A DNA stretch of 64,000 bases from Heterocephalus glaber (taxonomy: Eukaryota > Chordata > Mammalia > Rodentia > Bathyergidae): contig NW_004624795.1 in NCBI RefSeq assembly GCF_000247695.1, positions 9,930,265 to 9,994,264 of the forward strand. Reading direction: 5' to 3'. The first letter of the stretch is position 1. Every line of letters starts with the position of its first letter. Positions 1-14,510 of the stretch are shown here, in pieces. The notes below the pieces were generated by a model, which saw nothing but the letters and a program-made list of their open reading frames with translations, had not been told where the DNA came from and made no database searches. A program made the position numbers and the translations under genes.

Positions 1-95
1 AAGATACTCATGTAATGGTACAAGATCCCAATGATGAATGTAACTGTATTTTATACCTAAAATGTACCAATAAACTTAATGGGGAAAAAAAGAAT
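1..95 (+). repeat. L1 3' end (3' terminal fragment)
   Basis: The stretch around 35-75 (ATGAATG, then TATACCTAAAATGTACCAA and an A-rich tail) is the same terminal motif seen at 41365-41405 (+) and, reverse-complemented, at 8160-8235 and 17760-17835. It is the last part of the 3' UTR and tail of a rodent-type L1 whose body lies left of the window. Confidence 0.7.
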
Positions 96-238
96 AAAGT
101 ACAAATAAAAGGCTATAGCTTTTATATGTATAGGATAGATTTGAAACCTAATATATAAAGTTTTACTAAAATTTTGTTTATTCAACAACTATTTGAATTT
201 CTCTTATTTAGCACTGTCAAAGACATTTATTTCTCAAA

Positions 239-243
<5 letters not shown>

Positions 244-282
<39 letters not shown>
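244..282. repeat. (CT)n microsatellite
   Basis: Nearly pure CT dinucleotides with one TTT interruption, followed by a pyrimidine-rich stretch to about 345. Open frames over it encode only Ser-Leu runs and are not genes. Confidence 0.95.
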
Positions 283-658
283 CTCCACACTCCTCCTTAT
301 CCCTCTTTTCCTCTCTCCCTACCCCCTTTGCTTCCCTCTCTTTTCCTGGATATTCTTTATATAAAGAGACCAAAAATCCATCCAGCTAATTTGTCTACCA
401 TGAGTCACTTGAATTTCAGCTCTATTAAGATAAAGCTTTCAAAGTAAATGGAGAAGACAAGATGCTGTGAGAATTTTTAGTAACCACTGATAACTTCTTA
501 TTTTGAAATATGGTATGTATAGATTCACAGAATGTGCAGGGAGGTATGATATACTATGAACTCTTGTTTTCTCTGATGGTAATTTTCTGCCTAACAATAG
601 TATAATTTCAAAACCAGGAAACTTATATTGGTAGATAATTCACCAGCTATCCATAAAG

Positions 659-692
659 TGTGTGTGTGTGTGTGTGTGTGTTTGTGTGTGTG
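659..692. repeat. (TG)n microsatellite
   Basis: About 16 TG units with one T interruption. It is followed directly by L1-derived sequence. Confidence 0.95.
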
Positions 693-1150
693 GTTCTATG
701 CAATTTTGTCACATGTGTAGATTTGTGTTATCATCAAAATCAAGACACCTGTCTCCTCATCACAAGACTCCCTCATGCAACCCGTTTATAGCCACGTCCA
801 CTCTACCTCATCCCTAACTCCTGGCAACCACTGTTTGGTTCCCTATCTTTTGAATTTTGCTATATGATGAATGTTATGGGAATGAACCTACACATTATAT
901 GATTTTTTCAGATGGGCCTTTTCATTCATGTAACTCCCTTGAGATTCAAATTGTGATATGTATAAATAATTTATTTCCTTGTGTTTGCTGAAGACTACTT
1001 CATGGTATGGAGGCATCAAGTTTCATTTCATTTTTCTTCACCTATTGAAGGACATTGGGTTGTTTCTAATTTGGGGGTATAATACAAAAAGGTGATATCT
1101 TGGTTATGACTAATATTACTATTTGAAGAAATTGGTCAAAGGATACATGG
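693..1150 (-). repeat. Ancient L1M fragment (3' region)
   Basis: The order of motifs matches the antisense of old mammalian L1 3' regions: a 'caatcaagacacct' type segment, 'ctggcaaccactg' near 822-834, and 'gacattgggttgtttc' near 1050-1066. The copy is diverged and has no useful open frame. The call rests on remembered consensus features, not on an alignment. Confidence 0.65.
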
Positions 1151-1204
1151 GGTCTCTGCATTATCTCATTACAAGTTAAATTTTTTTAAAGACAAGAGTA
1201 GATT

Positions 1205-1420
1205 AAACCTAGCAGCGATTAAGTCATTCATCTATTCCATGTACATTTGTTTAGAATGCACTTTCTGCCAACCAGTATTTTAGATACTACAAATATACAA
1301 AACTCCCTGTCTTTAAAGGAGCTTATGTTCTAGTGGGAGCAGCATACAATAAGATAAGAAAATTATATAGTGTAATTAAAGTCAAATACTGGAGAAAGAT
1401 TCATCCAAAAGGCTGCACTA
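1205..1420 (+). repeat. L2-like fragment
   Basis: The pattern 'gagcttatgttctagtggg' near 1319-1337, followed by a segment of the 'caataagataag' type, resembles the 3' region of L2 elements. It is highly diverged, and another ancient repeat is possible. Confidence 0.4.
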
Positions 1421-3809
1421 AGAGGTAAGAGTAAAGAAGGAAGGAAATGAGGAAGCAACTTATACAGAATTCCAAGGGAGATTTAGGCTGAGGAAGGTCC
1501 TTTCTGTTGTGTCCAAGAAACAAGTGGGAGCTTTGTGTTGCTAAAACAGTGGTTTGGAATTAATGCAAAAAAATGTGACATAAAGGTTACATGGCAAGAG
1601 AACAGACAAGGTGACTGCTTAGAAACTTTAAGCCACAGTGATCATTTTGGTTTGTATTCTGAGATGAGAAGTGCTTAGAGGGTTTAGACAGAGGAGTGAC
1701 TAGAGGGGATTTACACCAGAGATCACTCTAGATTCTGTGTTCAGAGTAGACCGTAAAGAAGCAAAAGTAAAAACAAGGACAGCAGTTAAGAGCCTATTAA
1801 AATAATCTAGAAAAAGGAGGAGAATAACACTGAGGAAGGTGAGAAGGTGCTATAAGGTATAGGCAAGGAAATTGCTGAAGGATTGAATGTAGTTTATGAG
1901 ACGCCAACAAGAGCAACATAAGAGCTATTTATTACCAGTTCTCTCCTGGAGCTTACTGAATCCATCCTCAGAAGTCTCCCTAGGCCTCTCTCCTTTCCGT
2001 GTATGACAACTGCTCCCTCTTCCCAGGGTGTCTCTAGTTGTCCCCAAATGCCCTGCTCTCACCTTTATATCAAAGTCATTTTGTTACACACTTCATCAAA
2101 CCATGATCATCTGAGAGTGCTGTCCATTCCCTGCCAGAATCACAAGGAGCACAAACAATTCAGCACATAGAGTCTAAAGGACTCGGTGATGGATTTATGT
2201 GGAATGGGAGAGAGAAGTCAAGCAAAAGTGGTTCCTTGGTTCACAAACTTAATTCACGCCAAGATTCTAGGGAAGATGGCCATGTTTGCGTTCATGTGGG
2301 GAAGATGGCTGCAGTCATGTTCATCACCTGATATAGAGATCAAAAATGGAAGCAAAATTTTTTCAAAACATTTTTGTTTGCAAACCAAACTGTTCATGAA
2401 CAGAAGCATTCTTGAACTGAGGTATTACTGTACCTTGTCTACCTGAATTATACCTTTACTTTCGCAAGGAAATGTGCCTGCTATCTTATTATATGACAGA
2501 ACTTCCAAATTAGTTAACATAATAACTATCACAATTATGTATACTCATGTCTACAAATCTTATCCAAAATTTGACCATTAGAATTTCATACACAGACCAA
2601 GTAATCAATGATAAATGGGGACAGACTTGCTTAAAAACAAAACAAAACAGGTCCCCAAAATGTTGTAAAATGTCACTGAGACATTTTTGTGAATATTAGC
2701 CCTTTTAGTCTGGAGAATTAAAGAATAAAAATAAATTGAGCTCTCCAAAAGTTATTACTATATTGGATCTATAAATAACATTTGCAAAGGACAGAACTAA
2801 ACTAAATACAAATCTACTAAGAAATGTAAAGAATAATCAGGATAACAACAAGCAGAGTTAAAACTGAAATGGGGAAATCAGAAAACTGTTACCTGAGTCA
2901 GTTTTTAGAAAAAGTGGACAATATAAAATGGCACAAACAAAAGAAAATACAATCTCTATAAATATAAAAATTACTGTTGATTCCTACAAAGTTCTATAAA
3001 TCTTAAAAATAAAACCACATAACAGTAAAGAGAAGAAATGTATCAAGATAGAACATATCATATATTAACCCAAAATTTAGGGATATATAACACATTATAT
3101 ATGCTTCAGTTCTGTTTCCTTTACAATGAGAACTCTGTAACTTTTGAAATTTATTATTTAATTTCTCAAACCTTTCATTGCCATCCCATCACTTTCAAAA
3201 TGGGTTTAGCAGTGTTTATGTTATGCAACTCAGAATCACACTTAAAGCACTACAAAAGTTAAAATGACTACTAAAATGTGTCCTAATTATTATTCATAAA
3301 ACAATGTATACATATTTGACATTGATATGCCTTTTCAATGCATAAAAATTCCACAAGACACATCTCTGTTGAGTAGAGTTTGGTGGAATCCTTAGGCATC
3401 AAAAGCTCATGACTTGCATTATCAGTTGGATAAATTTGCTCTCTCATACTCGTCTAAGGGAGAGGGGATATAACTGACTACGGTTGATGAGGCTAAAAGG
3501 AATTGTTGAAAGGACAGTGGGTACCATAGAAAATTAATTCAGAATCTAACTCAGAGCTAAGCACCCAGAAATGATGACTGAAACTTTGCTGCAGAGAAGG
3601 CTGCATGGTCACTGCCTCCACCTAAACCCAGGTGCTATGGTTGGCATTGCTAAGGGGAAATAAATAAAATCTATTGCAAACAAGTCTGCTAGCACCATCA
3701 ATACTAAAATGCCAAGAATTTGGCCTTATAACCACTCATTCCAATAAAATAGCTTCCCCATGGAGCTACCTTTTTAGGGTGCCCTCATCCAAATGGAAGG
3801 GAGGGAAGT
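1421..3809. other. AT-rich stretch without recognised genes
   Basis: Open frames here (for example 2186-2446) are short, resemble no family I know and lack coding-like composition. I recognised no repeat with confidence and no RNA gene. Confidence 0.6.
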
Positions 3810-3984
3810 GTACTAGTCTGTTCTGGCTGCCATAACAAATACCATTTGCTGCATAGCTGAAATTACATACATAAATGTATGTTCTCCTGGTTATGGAAGC
3901 TGGAAAGGACACATGCCTGGGATCTGGATACATAGAAAACTGGAAAGATTGAATTTGACAGGAAGTTCTCCCAACACAGTACAA
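3810..3984 (-). repeat. MaLR/MLT-like LTR fragment
   Basis: It begins with 'ctagtctgttctggctgccataacaaatacc', which is the reverse complement of the 3' end of MaLR-type LTRs. It is followed by the usual 'tgttctcctggttatggaagctgg' type segment. It ends where a different old repeat starts. Confidence 0.5.
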
Positions 3985-4172
3985 TAATGATATTTTGGTC
4001 AACAATGGCCTGCATATATGAGAATGTTCCCATAAGATTATGTTGACAAATGAGGATTGCTAAGTTTGTGTAAGTTCACTGTATGATGCTACCACATGCT
4101 AAGACAAAAGTGTCTAACAGTATATTTCTCAGGACATGTCCCCATGGTTAAGTGACACATAACTGTAATAAG
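3985..4172. repeat. Ancient repeat, probably DNA-transposon derived
   Basis: The segments 'cccataagattatg' (4030-4043), 'gtttgtgtaagttcactgtatgatg' and the terminal 'gttaagtgacacataactgta' type run recall a common old mammalian MER element. I do not assign a family name. Confidence 0.4.
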
Positions 4173-4659
4173 ATGGAAGGAACACTGTGTAGAAAAAGAT
4201 TATAACAAATACTCCAGGTATTTAGTAATTAGAATTTTAAAAAATAACACACTGAACTATCACCTTAATCAAACAAAGCTCTTTGCTGGCAAAATGTAGC
4301 CATATAATTGGGATAAGGGATGCATAAATGTATAATGATGTATAGATGAGATCTAGGAAAACAATCAAGTCATTGGAGATGCTTAGTTCTTATAAACAAG
4401 TGAAGTGTTGAAGAAAGAAAGAGAAAGCGCCAGAGGGAAGGGGGAAGGGGGCAGTGTGAGGTGAGGTTATACTTGGCATAGTGAGAAATACAGATAAATT
4501 TTCTCCCGATAATAAAAATTTCTCCCAAAAATTTTAGAGAGGATTTTGTAAACAATGTTAATTAGTATGGTATAACGGTTTCTTTTATGTTCCATATAAA
4601 TATTTATCCAAGTAACTTTTCTTTACTCAAATGTACAGGAAACTGGATATAAAAGATGC

Positions 4660-4826
4660 TTTTTTTTTTTTTTTTTTTTTTTGGCTTTTTGAGACAGGCT
4701 CTAAATATGTGGTTCGGGCTGACCTTGAACTTATTATGTAGCCCACGTTGGCCTGGAACTCTTGGCAATCCTCCTGCCTTGGCCTCCTGAATGCTGAGAT
4801 TACAGGAATGAGCCACCACACCTAGC
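4660..4826 (-). repeat. B1-like SINE
   Basis: A T run (4660-4682) is followed by the reverse complement of a 7SL-derived monomer ending in CACCACACCTAGC. The body holds the antisense of the diagnostic 'cctgtaatctcagca' and 'gaggccaaggcaggaggat' segments. A short flanking repeat AAAAGAT (4651-4657 and 4827-4833) is consistent with a target-site duplication. Pol III-type origin; the copy looks only moderately diverged. Confidence 0.88.
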
Positions 4827-4833
4827 AAAAGAT

Positions 4834-7261
<2,428 letters not shown>

Positions 7262-7276
7262 CTTTTTGCATCTGAC

Positions 7277-7747
7277 ATGCCAAAGTCCGCCTTCATGAAG
7301 CAGAATCTGCAGGAGCTGGGGATAGGAACCTACGAAAATATTGCCTTCATCCCCCCAGACACGCCCATCATCAAAGCCCTGAACATATTCGTAGAGAGAC
7401 AGATATCGGCGCTGCCTGCGGTGGATGAACGGGGAAAAGTTGTAGATATTTATTCCAAATTTGATGTAATTAATCTTGCTGCTGAGAAAACCTACAATAA
7501 CCTGGACATCACCGTGACACAGGCTCTGCAGCACTCATGGCAGTATTTCGAAGGCGTTGTGAAGTGCAGTAAGCTGGAAACCCTGGAGACCGTTGTGGAC
7601 AGGATAGTGAGTGCCGAGGTGCATCGGCTGGCGGTGGTGGTGAACGAGGCCGACAGTATCGTGGGCATCATTTCTCTGTCTGACATCCTGCAAGCCCTGT
7701 TCCTCACGCCAGCAGGTGCAGCGCCAAAGGAGACAGAAGCAGAATGA
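7277..7747 (+). other. Open C-terminal half of the PRKAG2 copy
   Basis: After the stop at 7259-7261 the same frame is open for 156 codons from an internal ATG, through CBS3 and CBS4, to the parental stop. It is in phase with the first half (7277-6686 is divisible by 3). Opposite-strand frames here (7115-7534, 7492-7809) are shadows of this former coding sequence. Confidence 0.75.
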
Positions 7748-7996
7748 CCGCTGTGAACGTACGACACCCTCGCAGGAGAACCTGAAGTTCCCAGCTCAAG
7801 ACTTGCCACATGAACACCAGCTGCAACAGAAGAGAGGAAAGCGGCTGAGAATGTATATCAGGGTTTAGGGAGGGGTATTTTTTTCCAGTGATGTAAGCAT
7901 AAAAACCAAAAAAGATTTTCTGTCCTCGAAGATGCAGGCTTTCGTTGAGAGACTGTTTTCAGGCATTCATCTGAAGGATTTCAAATGCTGTATGTC

Positions 7997-8027
7997 ATTA
8001 AAGTGCACTGTGTTCTGAAAAAAAAAA
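7997..8027 (+). other. Poly(A) signal and tail of the PRKAG2 copy
   Basis: ATTAAA at 7997-8002 is followed 15 bases later by a run of ten A (8018-8027). This marks the 3' end of the reverse-transcribed mRNA. Confidence 0.9.
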
Positions 8028-8038
8028 GTATTCACCAT
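8026..8038. repeat. Target-site duplication, right copy (PRKAG2 retrocopy)
   Basis: Identical to 6626-6638. The leading As cannot be separated from the poly(A) tail. Confidence 0.93.
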
Positions 8039-8136
8039 TTAACACCAGACACCTGATCCAAAACTGAAACATTATGCTAAAACTATGACTGTCTTCTCTG
8101 TATTTACCAGGCATGTCCAATACGTGGCCCTCAAGC

Positions 8137-8151
8137 TGTCCATCTCTTTTT
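8137..8151. repeat. L1 target-site duplication, left copy
   Basis: TGTCCATCTCTTTTT is repeated exactly at 8994-9008 and flanks the L1 at 8152-8993. Confidence 0.93.
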
Positions 8152-8993
8152 CTTTCCTTAAATTCTTTTATTGGTACATTTTAGGTATACAATACATTTA
8201 CATTTATCATTGGGTGTTTGTGCCTGTACATGATGAATCTTGGTTCTTATTTTTTTCCCCCATTATCTGTGTGCCCTTCACCCCCTCCGCCCTTCCCTAT
8301 TTACATAGATTTTGTTTCCATTTTTTTCTTTTCTCATAATTTTTCCTTTCCCTTCTTTCCTTTCCCCTTCCCCTCCCACCACCCCTACACCTTTGGACCT
8401 TTTCCTATTTCAAATTATCAATTATTCATTTTAATCCTTTTAATCCTTATTTACACTTTCAGTTTCTCACACTAGAGAAACTGTTTGGTATTTACACATG
8501 TGTGTCCTATTTATTTCACTTAAGAGTATGGCCTCGATATGCATCCATTTAGCTATAAATGTCTCTAGTTTCTTGTTCTTTATGGCTGAGTAGTACTCCA
8601 TTTTATAAAGAAATCACATCTTCTTTATCCAGTTTCCAGTTGATGGGCACTTGGGCTGTTTCCAAGCTTTAGCTATTCCAAATTGTGTTGCTGTAAACAT
8701 GGGTGCACATATATCGCTGTGGTATAATTCTTTTAATTCTTTTGCAAAGATCCCCAGCAGGGGAATAGCTGGGTCAAATGGGACCTCTAGTCCTAGTTCT
8801 TTGAGGTATCTCCATACTGATTTCCACAGTGGTTGCACCAGTCTGTACTCCTACCAACAATGGAGAAGGGTTCCTTTCTCCCCATATCCCTGCCAGTATT
8901 TCTTATTGGATGATTCTTTATAGCAGCCATTCTTTCTGGGGTGAGGTGGAATCTCAGTGTTGTTTTCATCTGCATCTCTCAAATGACCAGTGA
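8152..8993 (-). mobile_element. 5'-truncated L1 with ORF2 C-terminus
   Basis: This 842-bp insertion is read on the minus strand. Frame 8838-8614 encodes the end of L1 ORF2p, with the family signatures [10 protein letters not shown] and [14 protein letters not shown], followed by the polypyrimidine (purine-rich on the element strand) 3' UTR at about 8240-8400. The 3' end near 8152-8235 carries the terminal motif shared with the other L1 ends in this window. The frame is broken downstream of IKKM. A full-length L1 is about 6-7 kb, so this is a dead 5'-truncated copy. Exact 15-bp duplications on both sides suggest a fairly recent insertion. Confidence 0.93.
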
Positions 8994-9008
8994 TGTCCAT
9001 CTCTTTTT
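8994..9008. repeat. L1 target-site duplication, right copy
   Basis: Exact 15-bp match to 8137-8151. Confidence 0.93.
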
Positions 9009-9208
9009 AAATGTCATAATCACAGCTATTTTAAAAGAAAATTTTGTTATTTATAAACATTAACTATATTATTTATTTTTTATGTGAACCAAGACAATTC
9101 CTCTTCACTTAATGTGGCCTAGGCCAGCCAAACATTAGACAGGCCTAGAGGGTTAGAAATCATTCTGTTGCTTATTATCTACATTAAAAAAAACCAGCAA
9201 CAACAAAA

Positions 9209-9324
9209 GGGCCTGGGGCTTAGCTGAGTGGTTCTTCCACCTGCCTCAGAAGCTCATGGTCCCAAGTTTGATCTCCAGTACCAAGAGAAAAAAAACCCCA
9301 AAAAACAAAAACAAAAACAAAAAG
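9209..9324 (+). repeat. ID-like (tRNA-derived) SINE
   Basis: The head GGGCCTGGGGCTTAGCTGAG is a diverged form of the ID consensus with a recognisable A-box. It is followed by a degenerate B-box (AGTTTGATCTC) and an A-rich tail of CAAAAA units. It is more diverged than the copies at 36353 and 44930. Confidence 0.8.
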
Positions 9325-11610
9325 AATGATTATACCCATGTGCTCCAGTACAAGGTGTTAACAAAAGCTGAAATATTCTACTACATAGTTTGAATATTAC
9401 TAGAGTAGAAAAGTAAATCTTATCTGTCCATTCTCTTCCTAGCAGGACTTGTGGATAAACATTCTGCAATTGTTATGGCTGCAATTAGGAGCAGGAAGTA
9501 TAATACTTATGCTAAAATATAACAGCTTGTGGAAATGTCTGCTGCTTTGTTCATTCTTCTAACACACATTTATTAAGCTCCAACTAAGTTCTTTACCAGT
9601 CACTAAGTGTATAACTGACTGAACTTCCCAGGAAGAAAATCCCGCAAAGACAGCTACGTTCCGACCTTGATTAAGAAATAGACTATTTAACTGGGGAAGT
9701 AGGAGTGATGGAAAAGGAGTTGAAAAAGGAGAGAGATTAAATATGAGTTGACCCTTAACTGTCATCAAATACATTACCTCTCAGCCGGGGTGGGACCATC
9801 TTCAAAGTGCCCATAAGAAATTCAGCATCTCAGGCCTGTCCTCCCAGCTTCTTTTCTGCCTTCCCCCACTGCCCATCAGCCAAATGATTCCCCAGTGCAT
9901 ATTATTAGCTTTCCTACACTTTCCGATTACATATGGGTGGGTCATAGCAGGAGGTGTCACTCAGTCTCATTGTTGAGAAGCAATAAGGGAGCCTAAAAGG
10001 AGGAAGACAGGTGCTATCAGCCTGTGCTTGCCTCAGCAGGGGCTGGGTAAAGCCCACATAGAACTGGACACCAACATTTTTCAACAGCATTCATAGAAAT
10101 CCCTTTACACATCCATTCCTTCATAATCCAGGCTCCGTCCTTACCCTAGGGATACAAAGATTAAGTGGCAGTCTTCCTGTCCTTCAAGAAATTACATTAT
10201 TAGGGAAGCAGATATAAAAAATAAAGTGAGTCCAGTGCTAAAATGGGAAACAGATAGAAACAAAAGAAACCTATTAAGTCTGTCTGCTGAGATCAGCCAT
10301 GAATTGAAAGAAAATATTGATTGAGCAGAGAAGTAACTGGATGAGTAAGGATTAACCAGCCATAGAGGATGGGAGGGAGACCTTGTAGGCTGAGTTTGCA
10401 AAGAGATTATGATATGCATAGTGCAAAGAAGTCAGGGTTGTAAAAGATTCTTACAGGAAGAGAGGAGGATGGGAGATTAGAACAGGAACTTTCACAGAGC
10501 CCAGACTCACTGCCATTTTATGTCTTATGGGGAAAGTGATATTTATGGTAAAAGTAATGAGGAGCTATTTAGAAAAATAAATGAGCGAGAATTGAGTTGG
10601 CAAAATATACATGTTAAATAGATTACTCTCACTGAAGTGCAGAAGATGAACTAGAAGGTTGAAACCAGAGGATAAGCTGACCACAAAGACTAATAAAATT
10701 CTCGAGCATCTATTCACCCTGATGCACATGACTGTTGAGAAGATTAAATGAAACTATAGATGTGGATACCAGAAGAAATTATAAAACACCAGACATATGT
10801 AACAGAGAATGAGAATGAGGTGGTCATAATAATGCTGTTTGTTTCCATTGTCCTTTTCCCAAGTATGGTCTTTACCCAGTACTGTCAGCTCCCAGCCTCC
10901 ACAGGGTCTCATCAGCAGGTCTGGGAGATTGTGCCTACAGTGGAACAAGGCTGCTCAGCTGATCCTAGTGAACATCACCCTCTAAACACTTTTCTACTAT
11001 TTTGAAGAATTAACATTCCTTAAAAATTAGCACAAACATCAGTGATGGTTTTTTTCTTGGTAGGACTGAGTAATGGTTTTCTCTACAGGTCGTCTGGCGG
11101 TCATCCAAGCCTGGATGTCTTCAGCTAAGAGCTCAACAAGAAAACAAGATAAAAAGTTTGCTTGCCTACCATGCCTCTTTCCTCTGGAGTCTAGTTAGAG
11201 CTATCCTGCCCTAGTTTTTCAGCAGTGGTAGTTTAAAATCTTCTAAACCTTTTGAGAGATAATGTCATTTTCCTCAAACCAGATGGATTCTATTCCTGGG
11301 AGGTATGTGTAATTTTTGTTTTCTTCAAAGGCCCAGAGGAATCAAAAAGTCTGGCAGGATATAAGCAATTAGTGTTTGCATTTCCACTCAGGTGCAGCGT
11401 ACACCTGAACGAAATTGCAGGCAGTGTAGTTCAGAGCCAGATGGACTTCTACTCAATTTGATTTCACTGGACTGCTTTTGAAATTCTGGGGCTACATTTT
11501 GATTTTCCACCTTTCTCTGGTTAGGCTGCCACAGGATTTCAGCCTGACAAGAAAGATGGCAACTTGACAATTCGAACTTAAATAAAATTAAATATGGAGA
11601 TACACAAAAC
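9325..11610. other. Intergenic stretch with weak L2-like trace
   Basis: Around 10175-10260 a 'cttcaagaaattacattat' context resembles an L2 3' region, but weakly. Open frames here are short and unrecognised. No RNA gene was seen. Confidence 0.45.
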
Positions 11611-11613
11611 TCA

Positions 11614-11616
<3 letters not shown>

Positions 11617-11678
<62 letters not shown>
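11617..11678. repeat. Long perfect (TC)n microsatellite
   Basis: About 30 uninterrupted TC units. Long uninterrupted tracts like this are usually length-polymorphic. The Arg-Glu repeat frames on the minus strand (11388-11800) are artefacts of this tract. Confidence 0.97.
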
Positions 11679-11684
<6 letters not shown>

Positions 11685-12126
11685 AGCCACCAACTAAGGG
11701 GCACAATGAACCCTATAGACCACTCCATCATTTCAGAAAAAATGCATAAATAATTGGGTAAGTCTTTTAAAAGGAAATCACCCTTAAAGTCATCCTCCAC
11801 ATCTTATTTCACAATCCCTGTGTAGCTCTGTGTGGCCATAACAAGAATCAACTAAAGTTTGTTAAATCCAGTCTTTCATTCCACCTATAAAATGGTGAGA
11901 CTATCCAAATTACAGAATTGGAATTTCCATCCAATGTCTGGCTCTCTACTCAATAATGTCAGCTACTATTCTATGACATCAACATAAACTCATTCATTTG
12001 CTCATTTGGGCTTTTGATATAGAGTTAGGCACTGAATTTTCTGCTGAAATAATCTTTTGTATTGCTCATTCTCAAGCCATACCTATCCCTTTAGGTGAAT
12101 TTCACTCACCAGGCATTCCTGCCCTG

Positions 12127-12578
12127 TCTTAGTGACTTTTTGTATTGCTGACAAAATACCCAACATCTAAAGTTAAAGAAGGAAAAGTAAATAAAATAAT
12201 AAATAAATATGGTAAAATAGCTCAGTTTGTGAGGTTTCAGTCCACAGTCAGCTGGTTTCAAGGCAAGGTGGCATGGCAGAGGGCCACAGCAGAGGAGAAA
12301 CAGTCCATGGCATGGCAGGCAGAAGGCAGGAAGCCTACCTCCCATGTTTCCATTTAATATTCCATCTAGGCTACAAGCCTTTTGGTTGGTTCCACCCACA
12401 CCCAGGGTGGACCTTCCCATTAGCCACACCCAGAACTATGCTAAACCAATCAGTGGATTAATTTAGTTATCATACACCCTTAACCCATGTTCACACACTC
12501 TAGATCTAGGCACTTCTAAAAAGCCCCACCTCTGACCAAGTAAGGCTTTGCGGGGACATCTAGATACAAGCCATAACA
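12127..12578 (-). repeat. MaLR-like LTR
   Basis: It opens with 'tattgctgacaaaatacc', the antisense of a MaLR LTR 3' end. It continues through 'gaggtttcagtccacagtcagctgg' and 'ggcatggcag' to end near 'gggacatctagatacaagccataaca', the antisense of the LTR 5' end. Short frames on both strands here (12106-12461) come from the LTR. Confidence 0.75.
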
Positions 12579-13231
12579 TGCCAAATTTACTAAATTTACT
12601 AAAGCAATGACACACACTATTTATGAGTACCTGCTGTGTGCTGGGTTCTTCTTGCCTCTCTAGACCTGCCCTTACTTATTTGCCATGCAGTGCTCTGTCC
12701 CTGGAGCCTGACTGCTGTGCTTATAACTGGCCCTCTGTCCTCTTAAGTTCTGAGTTGGCCAGCAGAGAGCATTAACAATAGTTGAAGCGAGTGGGGAGCT
12801 GGGCTGAGCTCCTTTCTTCATCTCTCCCTGCAGGATTGCTGCAGACCAGTTTTATCTCTCCACCAAATCCCAACTCTAGCAGGCAGCTTTCTAAATAGTT
12901 CATTTCTCTCCCCTCCCCCCCGGGATCATTTACTTTGCCCACAGCCTTGTGCCTAGTTCCTCCGTCAAACTTTCCTTAAATGCTCATTTTTTGATATTGA
13001 CTCCCTGGGTGTGTGCCTACCACAGCACAGTAGTAGTCCAGGAAACATAACAATCACTCTCTTATATATCCTTCTTTTAAGAGTTTTATGATTTAATAGG
13101 TAAAGGAAGAAGCTTAATCTTCAGACTCATAGTAGGGAGAAAAGAAAATAGTACTTTCTCACCACCTAAACAGCAGTAAGAGGTACATGGCAGCAAAATT
13201 TCAGTGTTTCCAAAAAATAAGGGAAGGAGGT

Positions 13232-13704
13232 ATATTAGTTTTCTATTATTCCTGTAACAAATTACCACTCCTCTAACCTTAGTGGCTTAAAGCAGCATGA
13301 ATTTATTATATGATAATTTCTGGAGGTCATAAGTCCATAATAGGTCTCACTGGGATGAAATTAAAGTGTCCTCAGGGTTGCATTCCTTCTGAGGCCCTAA
13401 GAGAGAATCTTTCTTTGTCTTTTCCAGCTTCTGGAGGCCACCTGGCCCATGACCATATCTTCCATCTTCAAAATCAATAGTAACATCTTCACATTTCTCT
13501 GACTCTGACTCTTCAGCTTCCCTTTACTACATTTGACGATCTTTGTGATTACATTGAACCCAGCCGAATAACCCAGGATACTCTCCCTCTTCTCAGGTTA
13601 GGTGCCTAGCAATCTTTATTGCCTTGTACAGTAACGTATTCACAGGACCCAGGGATTAGAATGTGGACATCTTTTGGAGGAACTGCCATTATTCTGCCTA
13701 CCAT
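13232..13704 (-). repeat. MLT-like LTR (ancient MaLR type)
   Basis: It starts 'tattagttttctattattcctgtaacaaattacc', runs through 'agtggcttaaagcagca', 'ctggaggtcataagtcc' and 'ggtctcactgggatgaaa', and ends 'tattctgcctacca'. This is the full expected order of an old mammalian LTR in antisense. It is diverged but nearly complete at about 470 bp. Confidence 0.78.
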
Positions 13705-13984
13705 AAAGGAAAAAATAAGAGACATAAAGTTGACCTAATGAATTAAAATATTTCCTAGACTAGAGCAAGATTCCACAGATATTAATGCCATATCTAAACA
13801 AACAAAAGATGAGAAGTGAGTTTGAAAAGCTGTGTATCACTAATAAGCATAGGAAAAGAGGAAAGGATCCAAGCAAGATATTACAGTGCCTTACCTAAGA
13901 AGAAAAGGGATCCTGAAACACCCAACCCCAATCTGTAGGACATACAACCCAAAGTGCAATCGAAGGAAGATTAATTTTATCCTC

Positions 13985-14135
13985 TTTTTATGAATAGAAA
14001 GCCAAAGTGCATAAATATGAAATAATTTTCCCAAGGTCACACAGTTACAAAGTGACAGGGGCTGGAAAACTTCCAGAACTTTCTGGCTCCACAGCCTATA
14101 CTCTTTCCACTACAACAGACCAGAAGATGCAAATT
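13985..14135 (+). repeat. MIR SINE fragment
   Basis: The MIR core is recognisable from 'ttcccaaggtcacacagttacaaagtgacaggggctgg' to a segment ending 'ctctttccactacaa'. Very old, tRNA-derived, no tail. Confidence 0.75.
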
Positions 14136-14510
14136 TTTCTAACATGGTATGACATATGGTGCAGATCTATAATTATTTCAAGTTCTTTGTTTTAACAAAT
14201 CTTCATCAAATTATGCTAACCTCTTGAGAAAGCATGGATCTGTGGCAGGTCCTCAAGCTGGGCAGCAGCTCAGTTTCAGAATTACCACAACTAGAACTCA
14301 GTTGAAAAATATCAACTAGGGTCAAGTTACAGACAATGTGTTTTAAATATCCATGGTAACTTCTGCACCTCTGACATGCAAACAATTATTAGTCAAGAGT
14401 GGATAAAAATCTCTATTAGGACAGTCTGAGACACATTTGTTTTTACCCACTTTTAGAAAGTCTTGATTTAAAAAGTATTGGAATAATCGATCAGAAGCTG
14501 AAATAAGCGC

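Noticed and set aside
11388..11800. Two minus-strand frames encoding long Arg-Glu repeats
   Set aside because: The repeats are the translation of the (TC)n microsatellite; flanking residues are unrecognised.
12106..12461. Overlapping frames on both strands
   Set aside because: They lie inside a MaLR-like LTR.
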